A DNA stretch of 11,425 nt from Deltaproteobacteria bacterium (GTDB lineage: Bacteria; Desulfobacterota; UBA8473), in NCBI GenBank assembly GCA_030643245.1, contig DAOWME010000076.1, forward strand, positions 1-11,425. Direction: 5' to 3'. The notes under the pieces are model-generated. The model did not search any database, was not told the origin of the DNA, and saw only the letters and a program-made list of their open reading frames with translations. The position numbers were made by a program, and so were the translations under genes. This document shows, in pieces, positions 1 through 5,882 of this stretch; position 1 is the stretch's first letter, and the number at the start of each line of letters is the position of its first letter.

Positions 1-492
1 AATGAAACGATTAACAAATTCATTCGTCGTCAACGGTGAATCCGAGGCCACAAATAATCCATGCTTTTTTTCTTTGAAAGCATTGCTGGCCGCATACCCT
101 TTGATGAAATTTCCCGCGATGGAGTTGTATTTAACTTTTCTGGAGGTGATGTTGAAACTGCGGATGACATCATCAGGTATTTTTGAGTTCTGGTTCACAA
201 TGCAACAGGGCTTTTCATATTGCTTAATAAAACTGCCCAGTCGTTGCTCAAGCAGCATTCGATGGCCGACAATAACAATCTCATCAATGAATTCGTTCTC
301 AAAAAGCCTTTCAAGTGTATATTGGACCAGGGGCTTGCTTTCTTGCCTGCCGTTTTTAATGGCCTTAAATTCTCTCAAAGGCTTATAACCGGTCTCTATA
401 AATTTCTCACCGTAGTGTTCCGCCACAGTTCGGCTGTACTTTTTCACTTCACGTTTGTTGTTATAACCTGCCATTAAAATTGCACTAATCAT
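1..492 (-). CDS. MobA-like NTP transferase (nucleotidyltransferase), N-terminal part, cut by window edge
   Basis: The minus strand is open from an ATG at 492-490 down to base 1, giving 164 codons without a stop; the gene continues outside the window. The N-terminus reads MISAILMAGYNNKREVKK, where the hydrophobic strand plus AGY takes the place of the LAGG nucleotide-binding loop of MobA-like NTP transferases. Further on come KPLVQYTLERLF (about residue 50), the strand IDEIVIVGH (about 75-83) and FVASDSPLTT (about 150), which fits the Asp-containing metal-binding loop of this fold. The family transfers nucleotides to sugars or cofactors; the substrate here cannot be told. A second ATG at 474 would remove the first beta strand, so 492 is preferred, although the ribosome binding site there is weak. 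A solo end of the 186-bp palindromic element lies about 35 bp upstream and may have replaced the original promoter region. Overlapping plus-strand frames show no domain. Confidence 0.75.
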   Translation of the reverse strand, partial: MISAILMAGYNNKREVKKYSRTVAEHYGEKFIETGYKPLREFKAIKNGRQESKPLVQYTLERLFENEFIDEIVIVGHRMLLEQRLGSFIKQYEKPCCIVNQNSKIPDDVIRSFNITSRKVKYNSIAGNFIKGYAASNAFKEKKHGLFVASDSPLTTNEFVNRFI

Positions 493-528
493 CTTTCAAA
501 ATACCTGTCGTTAACGTTCAGTGTTATA

Positions 529-568
529 CTGCGCCAACTTGATGAAGTTATTTCGGTCTCCTCCCTAA
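529..568 (-). repeat. Solo end of the 186-bp palindromic element
   Basis: About 40 bases match the right end of the plus-strand reading of copies 3 and 4: GCGCCAACTTGATGAAGTTA followed by TTTCGG and CTCCCTAA. They differ by a few substitutions (for example GATG for GAGG, and CTCC for CGTCC). The rest of the element is absent; the sequence to the left leads directly into the nucleotidyltransferase start. This is a decayed remnant or a one-ended copy lying between the nucleotidyltransferase and oxidoreductase genes. Confidence 0.8.
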
Positions 569-677
569 GGAACTGACACTTTTTTGTTCTTTTCTAACAG
601 TGGGGGTTTAGGGCTCCATGGGTACGGATCCTGCCATCGAAGGGGTGCCCCAATGGCCACCACTCTCATAATCCTCC

Positions 678-1241
678 CTATCCAACAAGAGCGCACCCGG
701 CGAGGAAAGCCTCCTTACAGGCCGAAACGACCTTATCCTTTTCTTTGCCGCCAAACCTGGCTGCGATCTCCTCCAGGACTGATTCTTGTGAAATCAGCTT
801 CGTTACGGACAGATAAGCACCCAGTATGACCAGGTTGGCATTCTTTATGCTCCCCAGCTCTGTCGCCGTATCCATGGCTCGTATATATCTTACGTCAATA
901 TCATTTCTCTTCACCTTGTTTTCCTGATTCACTCCTGTGGATTCCACAATGATCAACCCTCCGGGTTTTACCCTGTCCTCGAACGCGCCTATTCTCGAAG
1001 CCCCAAGGACCATCACACTGAAGCTCCTGTATATTACCGGTGATGAAATTCTGTCATGGGAGAAGAGAACGCAACACTCGCTCTCGCCTCCGCGCATCAT
1101 CGTTGCGTAACTGGGAAACCATGCGACATTTTCGTATTCTTTGAGAGCAGCCTTGGCCAGCATATCTCCTAGGGTTACGATGCCCCATCCACCGACCCCG
1201 GCTATGAGTAATTCTCCTTTATTGCTCTTTTTATGCTCCAT
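678..1241 (-). CDS. 2-oxoacid:ferredoxin oxidoreductase, gamma subunit
   Basis: This 187-residue protein is the gamma (POR/IOR-type) subunit of a ferredoxin-dependent 2-oxoacid oxidoreductase, which contributes to the CoA and oxoacid site of the complex in the cytoplasm. The N-terminal glycine loop is GVGGWG at residues 15-20; the family usually has GxGGQG, so the Gln is replaced by Trp. The second hallmark, MRGGESECCVLFS with the following SSP (residues 49-68), matches the conserved YGPxMRGG...S...I.SP region. The length is normal for a stand-alone gamma subunit. The start ATG at 1241 is preceded by a strong AAGAGGAGG about 5 bases upstream. It is the last gene of the four-gene operon, 30 bp after beta. 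Family assignment is firm; the exact substrate (branched-chain oxoacid, 2-oxoglutarate, pyruvate or other) cannot be read from the sequence. Confidence 0.9.
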   Translation of the reverse strand: MEHKKSNKGELLIAGVGGWGIVTLGDMLAKAALKEYENVAWFPSYATMMRGGESECCVLFSHDRISSPVIYRSFSVMVLGASRIGAFEDRVKPGGLIIVESTGVNQENKVKRNDIDVRYIRAMDTATELGSIKNANLVILGAYLSVTKLISQESVLEEIAARFGGKEKDKVVSACKEAFLAGCALVG

Positions 1242-1271
1242 GTGTCCTCCTCTTGAATCGATTCTACATCA

Positions 1272-2048
1272 TCAGTCCAGTGAGTCTGCGTTCTTGAATT
1301 CACCCAATGGATATTCTCCTGTCACTTCTTCCTCTATCCACCGAATGGCCTTTATAGGCTCCATGCGCCAATTAACCGGACAAGCGGTCAATATTTCCAC
1401 AAAACTCAAACCAATGCCAGCCGTTTGTTTTTGCAGTGCAGATTTTACGTATTTCTTTGTCCGCTGATAGTGAGCAAAATTATGTATCGATCCCCGGGCG
1501 CTATAAGCGACTCCCTTCATTGTGGCCAACATTTCCGGGACGTGGAGGGGATATCCATGTGCCATCCCATCCCTTCCTTGGGGAGTGGTTGTTGTCACTT
1601 GCCCAAGAAGCGTTGTCGGTGCCATTTGTCCACCGGTTGTTCCATAATTCGTATTATTGAACATGAATATGGTAATCTTATCGCCCCTGGCGGCAGAGTT
1701 GATCAAGTAACCGGCTCCAATGGCTGCACAATCGCCGTCGCCCTGTACGGTAAAGACGGTAACGTCGTCGTAGTTGGCGTGTTTTATCCCAGCAGCGACG
1801 GAAGGAGAAGGACCATGAGCACACATGGCCATATCCATTTTGGTTCCGAAAAACCCCATACCCGCACAGCCTACCCCAATCACAACTACGGAATTTTGAA
1901 TCAACCCAAGTTCCTCGAGGGCCTCCACGATAATCTTGCATGCCGAAGGGCTTCCGCAGCCTGGGCAGGATGGCAGGGGAAAATCCATCTTGTAATCTGA
2001 AGGACCGTAAATTTTCTCTTTATGTACAGAACCCGCTTTGTCATTCAT
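1272..2048 (-). CDS. 2-oxoacid:ferredoxin oxidoreductase, beta (thiamine diphosphate) subunit
   Basis: This 258-residue protein is the TPP- and iron-sulfur-binding subunit. The TPP/Mg site is visible as GDGD at residues 103-106 followed by NNTNYG at 131-136, with the family signature TGGQMAPTT next to it. Cysteines 28 and 31 (CPGCG), 61 (GVGC) and 223 (ACPVN) are placed like the four ligands of the proximal [4Fe-4S] cluster in OOR/KOR beta subunits, so the cluster appears intact. The TLLGQ...TTTTPQGRD stretch resembles VOR/KOR-like beta proteins of anaerobes. The start ATG at 2048 overlaps the alpha stop by 4 bp (ATGA), indicating translational coupling, with AAGGAAG upstream. Expected reaction: oxidative decarboxylation of a 2-oxoacid to acyl-CoA, or the reverse carboxylation, with electrons passed to ferredoxin. 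The substrate is not determined. Confidence 0.93.
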   Translation of the reverse strand: MNDKAGSVHKEKIYGPSDYKMDFPLPSCPGCGSPSACKIIVEALEELGLIQNSVVVIGVGCAGMGFFGTKMDMAMCAHGPSPSVAAGIKHANYDDVTVFTVQGDGDCAAIGAGYLINSAARGDKITIFMFNNTNYGTTGGQMAPTTLLGQVTTTTPQGRDGMAHGYPLHVPEMLATMKGVAYSARGSIHNFAHYQRTKKYVKSALQKQTAGIGLSFVEILTACPVNWRMEPIKAIRWIEEEVTGEYPLGEFKNADSLD

Positions 2049-3121
2049 ATCAGCTTCCTTACCTCCTCGAAAATAGTCTCCGGGAATATCATCCCCAGTT
2101 CTCCAGCCAAGTGCCTGGAAGACATTCCCAACAATGCAACACGTTTTTTGTCCTCAACAGCAAGGCGAACATCCTCCACTAACTGTCCCATGCTGTCTTC
2201 AACGACAAGAAACCTGCATCCTTGAGAAGCCTTTTGCTCCAAGGTCTCGTAGGGAAAGGGCCAAAGGGTTATGGGTTGTATCATGCCCACCTTCAGCCCC
2301 TCACTCCGTGCCATATTGACGGCTTCTTCACAACAACGGGCCACGTAACCATACGATATCAAGAGCAATTCAGCGTCATCCGCCTGATACGTTCTTACTC
2401 TCGTTTCATATTCAGCGATTTTGCCGTATTTTTCGTGTAGCTGTTCAACAATATTCTTATAAATAGGAGGGATGAGCCCCCTGGTTGACTGGATATAATC
2501 AAATCTTCCTTCTTTCTTCCCGATACCCTTCAATGCCCAATCCTTAGGGGGAACCGGCCCGAAATCTAGGGGTTTAACATCTATATACTCGGCGATCTGG
2601 ATAAGTATGCCATCGGCAAGTACCACTGTCAGGATTCGATACTTATCCGCCAGGTAAAAGGCAAGCTGCATCAGATCATGACATTCCTGAACCGATGAAG
2701 GTGCGAGAACGATGCTTTTATATCCCCCATGACCTCCTCCCCGTGTGGCTGAAAGATAGTCGGTCTGAGCATGGCGGGTTGTCCCTTGGCCGGGTCCTCC
2801 TCTCTGAACGTTGACAACAACGCAGGGCAATTCGCAGAAAGCTATGTGCGACAAGATCTCTTGCATTAATCCCCAGCCGGGGCTTGCGGTCGATGTCATC
2901 ACCCTCACCCCTGCCGCCGCAGCACCGAAAACGAAAGAAGCGGATGATGATTCACTCTCTGCCTGAACAAAACGTCCCCTTCTTTGCGGCAATTCACGGG
3001 CAAAAAACTCAGTGATCTCATTTTGCGGTGTAATGGGGTAGCCAAAGAAATGAAGACAACCTGCATTCAAGGCACCACGGCCTACGGCCTCGTAACCATG
3101 GATAAACATCTTTTCACCCAT
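2045..3121 (-). CDS. 2-oxoacid:ferredoxin oxidoreductase, alpha subunit (VorB/KorA-like)
   Basis: This 358-residue protein is the alpha subunit, which carries the pyrimidine-binding domain of the TPP site and a C-terminal transketolase-like domain. Visible hallmarks are GYPITPQNEI (residues 27-36), the acidic QAESESSS segment around residue 55, TSTASPGWGLM (76-86) and RGGPGQGTTRHAQTD (107-121). The length of about 355 residues is that of stand-alone VorB/KorA-type alpha proteins, without a fused gamma domain. The start at 3121 has AAGGAGGT 5-6 bases upstream. It is second in the operon, 92 bp after the MmgE/PrpD gene, and overlaps beta. No ferredoxin-like delta gene precedes or follows it, unlike many VOR operons that include a small 4Fe-4S protein. 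A pyruvate-, 2-oxoglutarate- or isovalerate-type substrate are all possible. Confidence 0.92.
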   Translation of the reverse strand: MGEKMFIHGYEAVGRGALNAGCLHFFGYPITPQNEITEFFARELPQRRGRFVQAESESSSASFVFGAAAAGVRVMTSTASPGWGLMQEILSHIAFCELPCVVVNVQRGGPGQGTTRHAQTDYLSATRGGGHGGYKSIVLAPSSVQECHDLMQLAFYLADKYRILTVVLADGILIQIAEYIDVKPLDFGPVPPKDWALKGIGKKEGRFDYIQSTRGLIPPIYKNIVEQLHEKYGKIAEYETRVRTYQADDAELLLISYGYVARCCEEAVNMARSEGLKVGMIQPITLWPFPYETLEQKASQGCRFLVVEDSMGQLVEDVRLAVEDKKRVALLGMSSRHLAGELGMIFPETIFEEVRKLI

Positions 3122-3213
3122 ATTGTACCTCCTTCAACTAATTTTTAGAATGTGTGCAGCAATCTCAGCGTCTATGACTTGTGTGCTTTATTAAGCGGGC
3201 CGCAATGCCCAGA

Positions 3214-4587
3214 TCAACTCTTGGTTATCGTTTCCATAATTTCTGCGACGTTGGTCACCTCCACCAGGTTTGACAGCATGTCGAATGACTTCTCTGCTTC
3301 TTCCTCGGATAGCACTGTGGACGCACAGTCCATGTATTTTTCTTTAAACTCATCAGGGGTCAATGGGTTCAAAGGCAAGCCCTTGGACACGCTCACCTCA
3401 TGGGAATATTCTTTGCCGTTCTCGAGTTTCACTGTAACGGATTGCGATCCCAACCCCTCCATTTGTTGCCCTAAGGGCGGCGCAGGATACTTTTCCACCC
3501 ACTTCATCCGCTCTATCAGGCCCTTAACCGGAGGCTCGTTCACTCCTTCGTCGGTCAAATGCTTTAGCTTAACCTTGCCGGAATGAAGGGCTCTCGCCAC
3601 TGTATACTCCAGACTGAACTTGCCCTCTAAACCTGTCTTGGGGCGGTGATGAATAAGCACCTGGCCCATAAGGGGATTCGTGCCCAATTCCACTTCAATG
3701 ATATCCTGGGAGTTTACGTCATGCTCAGTCTTTAGGAAAAGGGCTGCGTCGATACTGCAATGGGTCCCGCCGCAGGAAGGATACGGCTTGATGGCAATCC
3801 CGCTAAATGTGGGGGAAGTGATATTGAAAGTCTTCCCAAGGCCTTTACCGGCTTCTTCCCAATTCACATCCTCCTCATGGCCGAATACCTTAGCAAAACC
3901 CAGCGGTGCCTCAATGATGTTCTCATCAGCTGTAAAGCCGGCCTGAGCCAGGAAAGCGGCTTGAATGCCGTTGGCCGCAGCCATGCCGGCATGAAGGGGC
4001 TTGGTCATGGTGCCGAAGTTCTGCCGCAGCCCGCCGGCTAAAGACGCGGCAATGCCCAATGTCATCCTCACCTGATGCACATTCAGCTTAAGCAGCCAGG
4101 CTGCCGCAGCAGCAGCCCCCAAACTTCCAAAATTGTCGGTACTGTGCCACCCGCGCGAATAGTGGCTCATCATGAGCGGTCCGCAAAGACAGCAAGCCAC
4201 CTCAAAACCGACTACATAAGCAGCCAAAATATTCGCCCCTGAAATCCCTAGTTGTTCCCCAATGCCCAAAACCACGGGCGCCAGAGCTACCGAAGGATGT
4301 CCAAAACCACCCATGTCATCATAGTCGAGAGCGTGCCCCGTCGTGCCGTTAACCAGAGCCGCCAGGTATGGAGATGTCTTCAAATCACTACCGATGATAC
4401 TGCATTCAGTCACACCACCAATCATCGCGGCATAGTTCTTCATTATCGTTCCATGTGGTTCCAATGAGCCAGGGAAGGTAACGCCGATATAGTCGGTAAT
4501 CCCCATCTGGGCAATCTTAAGGGCCTCCTGTGGGATATCACCCACACTTGTTTCAACTACAAAATCTGCCAGCTTTTTTGTAATCAT
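3214..4587 (-). CDS. MmgE/PrpD family protein
   Basis: This 457-residue cytoplasmic protein belongs to the MmgE/PrpD superfamily, which includes 2-methylcitrate dehydratase, cis-aconitate decarboxylase and iminodisuccinate epimerase. Hallmarks include NGTTGHALDYDD (residues 80-91), HPSVALAP (97-104), GWHSTDNFGSLGAA (146-159), FGTMTKPLHAG (191-201) and KPYPSCGGTH (267-276), followed by the C-terminal GKFSLEYTVARAL lid region. Length and domain order are those of a complete member. The ATG at 4587 has GGGAGGTG about 6 bases upstream. It is the first gene of the operon with the oxidoreductase, so its product or substrate is probably connected to a 2-oxoacid. PrpC or PrpB genes are not next to it, which weakens a plain methylcitrate role. 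The exact reaction is open; many anaerobes carry several uncharacterised paralogues. Confidence 0.9.
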   Translation of the reverse strand: MITKKLADFVVETSVGDIPQEALKIAQMGITDYIGVTFPGSLEPHGTIMKNYAAMIGGVTECSIIGSDLKTSPYLAALVNGTTGHALDYDDMGGFGHPSVALAPVVLGIGEQLGISGANILAAYVVGFEVACCLCGPLMMSHYSRGWHSTDNFGSLGAAAAAAWLLKLNVHQVRMTLGIAASLAGGLRQNFGTMTKPLHAGMAAANGIQAAFLAQAGFTADENIIEAPLGFAKVFGHEEDVNWEEAGKGLGKTFNITSPTFSGIAIKPYPSCGGTHCSIDAALFLKTEHDVNSQDIIEVELGTNPLMGQVLIHHRPKTGLEGKFSLEYTVARALHSGKVKLKHLTDEGVNEPPVKGLIERMKWVEKYPAPPLGQQMEGLGSQSVTVKLENGKEYSHEVSVSKGLPLNPLTPDEFKEKYMDCASTVLSEEEAEKSFDMLSNLVEVTNVAEIMETITKS

Positions 4588-4627
4588 GAATTCACCTCCC
4601 TGAAGTTAATGGTTGCGTTGAGTCTGT

Positions 4628-4656
4628 AAAATACCATCGTGTAATCTTCTCATCAA
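4628..4656 (-). promoter_or_regulatory. Candidate sigma-70 promoter of the MmgE/PrpD-oxidoreductase operon
   Basis: Read on the minus strand, TTGATG (4656-4651) and TATTTT (4633-4628) are separated by exactly 17 bases. Each box matches four of six consensus positions. The -10 box ends about 40 bases before the start codon. It is the best candidate found upstream of the operon, but such matches occur by chance. Confidence 0.4.
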
Positions 4657-4665
4657 ACTGTCAGA

Positions 4666-4682
4666 GGAACCTCACCGGTTCC
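4666..4682. promoter_or_regulatory. Inverted repeat, possible operator upstream of the operon
   Basis: GGAACC and GGTTCC form a perfect 6-bp inverted repeat around a 5-base spacer. It ends about 10 bases upstream of the candidate -35 box of the MmgE/PrpD operon. The symmetry and position fit an activator or repressor site; no regulator for it is identified in the window. Confidence 0.35.
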
Positions 4683-4772
4683 GAAGAGACCAGGGACATG
4701 GGAATAAATACCCAGGCAAAGGGGAGAAGAAGGGGGAAGAAGAGCGGAAGAAAAGTCACATCTTTAAATATT

Positions 4773-4899
4773 AAATTTGGGCATCCTTCATATATCGGTT
4801 TACACTTTTGAAATTATGGCTGCTGAATCTGTGCCGAGACCGTTTTTTTATTAGAAAGTGTAAACTACTTTATAGCTTTCATGAAGGATGCCTAAATTT
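4773..4899. mobile_element. Foldback (MITE-like) element, third type
   Basis: The outer arms, AAATTTGGGCATCCTTCAT (4773-4791) and its near-complement at 4881-4899, pair over 19 bases with one mismatch. A second, inner pair, GTTTACACTTT (4798-4808) with AAAGTGTAAAC (4855-4865), is perfect. The 127-bp unit has no coding capacity. No second copy is in this window, so mobility is inferred only from the terminal inverted repeats. An 8-bp direct repeat ATCTTTAA lies nearby on both sides (4760-4767 and 4910-4917) but does not abut the arms, so it is not a clean target duplication. Confidence 0.6.
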
Positions 4900-4996
4900 G
4901 CACATAGTTATCTTTAATGCCAAACCCTCATATTGCCGGAGAAATAGCTCGGAATAAGAGACTGAGAGGCCAGATCATAAAGCTCAAGAAAAGAAT

Positions 4997-5017
4997 ATTT
5001 AAGATTTAAGATTTAAG
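4997..5017. repeat. Short tandem repeat, ATTTAAG x3
   Basis: Three perfect head-to-tail copies of the 7-mer ATTTAAG are followed by a partial fourth (ATTTGA). It is AT-rich and outside any gene; three units are too few and too short for a CRISPR or iteron array. Confidence 0.8.
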
Positions 5018-5220
5018 ATTTGACCCTCAGTTTCCCTCAGTTTCTCTGTCATGGGTCAATAGTAGATTTGACCCTTATGTTCTTATGTTGCGAGTTATTC
5101 TAACCCATTGAAAACAGGTGAGTATTTGTTTTGAGATCAGGAAATAGAAATTCGTATTGATAAACAGTAGGATACACAGAGATCATATAAATTTTTCAAG
5201 CAAACTGTCAACATAATAAT

Positions 5221-5240
5221 TAGTGTCCATCCATAACTGG
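5221..5240. repeat. Solo end of the second foldback family
   Basis: TAGTGTCCATCCATAACTGG matches the left end of the element at 11286-11305 in 17 of 20 positions. The adjoining bases do not continue the element, so this is either a stray end or a remnant interrupted by the neighbouring copy that begins around 5266. Confidence 0.5.
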
Positions 5241-5265
5241 ACTTCTTGAGAAAAGGGCACGAGTT

Positions 5266-5390
5266 GGTTTCCAATTCAGAAATGAGCAATTTTTTCTCTG
5301 AGCAAGGCCGCACGACGGTTTGCGCCGAGGCGTACATGATCGTACATCGCAGGCGGAAACCTGAGGAGAACGCAGCTCAGGGAAAAAAGG
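5266..5390 (+). mobile_element. Second foldback (MITE-like) family, copy A
   Basis: About 120 bases, from GTTTCCAATTCAGAAATG through the central GTACATGATCGTAC to AACGCAGCTCAGGGAAAAA, are the near-exact reverse complement of 11300-11425. The internal part (5281-5383) differs from copy B at only a few positions. The left terminus is preserved; the right terminus is degraded where copy B has the pairing arm, and it is replaced by an AAAAAAG-GGG-CTTTTTT hairpin (5383-5399). Minus-strand open frames across it are a by-product of the repeat and have no recognisable domain. Confidence 0.75.
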
Positions 5391-5470
5391 GGCTTTTTTG
5401 GGGGCAAAAATGAGGCGTTAAGGTTTTTGGATAGCGGGGGCTCAAAGGCATATGGTTGTGATTGTTTCAC

Positions 5471-5499
5471 TTGACAATAAAGTGCCCCTCTTGTATACT
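5471..5499 (+). promoter_or_regulatory. Near-consensus sigma-70 promoter of the antitoxin gene
   Basis: A perfect TTGACA (5471-5476) is followed after exactly 17 bases by TATACT (5494-5499, five of six). It is the strongest promoter match in the window. The -10 box overlaps GTATAC, and a small inverted repeat ACTA-N4-TAGT (5497-5508) lies over the probable transcription start, where Phd/YefM antitoxins commonly bind to repress their own operon. Confidence 0.8.
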
Positions 5500-5516
5500 A
5501 TGTGTAGTGAGTACAA

Positions 5517-5523
5517 AAGGAGG
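5517..5523 (+). promoter_or_regulatory. Ribosome binding site fixing the antitoxin start at 5531
   Basis: AAGGAGG ends 7 bases before the ATG at 5531. The upstream in-frame ATG at 5462 lies before the promoter, so it cannot be the start of the transcript's product. Confidence 0.85.
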
Positions 5524-5530
5524 CTGGTTT

Positions 5531-5716
5531 ATGGCTATCAGAATCTCAACAGCTGAAGCAAGAAAAAAGCTTGCCAATATTGTAAACAGGGTAGCTTTTG
5601 GTAAGGAGTCCATCATCTTGACAAGACGCGGCGAAGAGCTGGCTGATCTTGTCTCCATGGACGAGCTAAAGCTGATTGAATACATAGAAGATCTCATAGG
5701 GACCTGGCCGAAATAA
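5531..5716 (+). CDS. Phd/YefM-family antitoxin, C-terminus truncated by element copy 1; no toxin
   Basis: This 61-residue product is a Phd/YefM-type antitoxin: ISTAEARKKLANIVNRVAFGKE (residues 4-25), then IILTRRGEELADLVSMDEL (27-45), is the DNA-binding fold of the family. Family members usually continue for another 20-30 residues with an acidic helix that binds the toxin. Here the reading frame enters the 186-bp palindromic element right after YIEDL, and the last residues (IGTWPK) and the TAA stop come from the element's inverted repeat. No RelE, Doc or PIN-like toxin gene follows; the next sequence belongs to a broken membrane-protein gene. The N-terminal half could still bind DNA and repress its promoter. 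This is either an orphan repressor or a decaying remnant of a toxin-antitoxin pair. The family is clear; present function is inference. Confidence 0.8.
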   Translation: MAIRISTAEARKKLANIVNRVAFGKESIILTRRGEELADLVSMDELKLIEYIEDLIGTWPK

Positions 5717-5882
5717 CTTCCTCAAGTTGGCGCTCATATTTAGGTCAGATTTGTTCGATCTGAAAATACAAAACTACAGGAATAGTCTTACCTATTTCGA
5801 GGATTTTGTGTTTGAAGATCGGGCAAAGATGGCCTGAAGATGAGATGTAAAAATGGGGAAGTTATTTCGGCCTCGCCCCTTA
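5697..5882 (+). mobile_element. 186-bp palindromic MITE-like element, copy 1
   Basis: The left end (TAGGGACC then TGGCCGAAATAACTTCC) and right end (GGAAGTTATTTCGGCCTCG then CCCCTTA) are inverted repeats. The interior arms also pair, so the whole unit is one imperfect hairpin with its apex near AATAGTCTTACCTATT. The left flank is the antitoxin gene and the right flank is the beta-barrel pseudogene, two unrelated genes. This suggests a deletion or recombination junction rather than a simple insertion. The apex matches copy 3, not copies 2 and 4. Confidence 0.9.

Larger units (their letters stand above)
4588..5461. other. Long gene-free region rich in repeats
   Basis: No credible protein gene is seen on either strand. 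The region holds, from left to right: the operon promoter and operator candidates; a nearly pure purine tract (4718-4755, one C); a foldback element (4773-4899); a tandem ATTTAAG array (4997-5017); a direct repeat AGATTTGACCCT at 5016-5027 and 5064-5075 with CCTCAGTTTC twice between them; a solo repeat end (5221-5240); and one copy of the second foldback family (5266-5390). It appears to be a graveyard for small mobile repeats between the minus-strand operon and the plus-strand genes. Confidence 0.7.

Noticed and set aside
2..388. 128-codon plus-strand open frame at the left edge
   Set aside because: It lies antisense to the nucleotidyltransferase gene, whose product shows a recognisable N-terminal motif; the plus-strand peptide shows no domain.
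633..657. Hairpin GCCAT...ATGGC with inner CCCC/GGGG after the gamma subunit, as an operon terminator
   Set aside because: The stem is interrupted, the loop is too short for full pairing, and no T-run follows on the minus strand.
4760..4917. ATCTTTAA direct repeats as target duplication of the third foldback
   Set aside because: They lie 5 and 10 bases away from the inverted arms and at unequal distance, so they are not a clean duplication.
4997..5017. Tandem ATTTAAG as a CRISPR or iteron array
   Set aside because: There are only three 7-base units with no spacers, no nearby cas or replication gene.
5383..5399. AAAAAAG-GGG-CTTTTTT hairpin as a bidirectional terminator
   Set aside because: The stem is almost only A-T pairs and has a three-base loop; it lies in the degraded end of a foldback element with no gene ending next to it.
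5137..5470. Two minus-strand open frames across the foldback copy A
   Set aside because: They cover repeat sequence, have no ribosome binding site and show no family pattern; the same peptide would come from the non-coding copy B.
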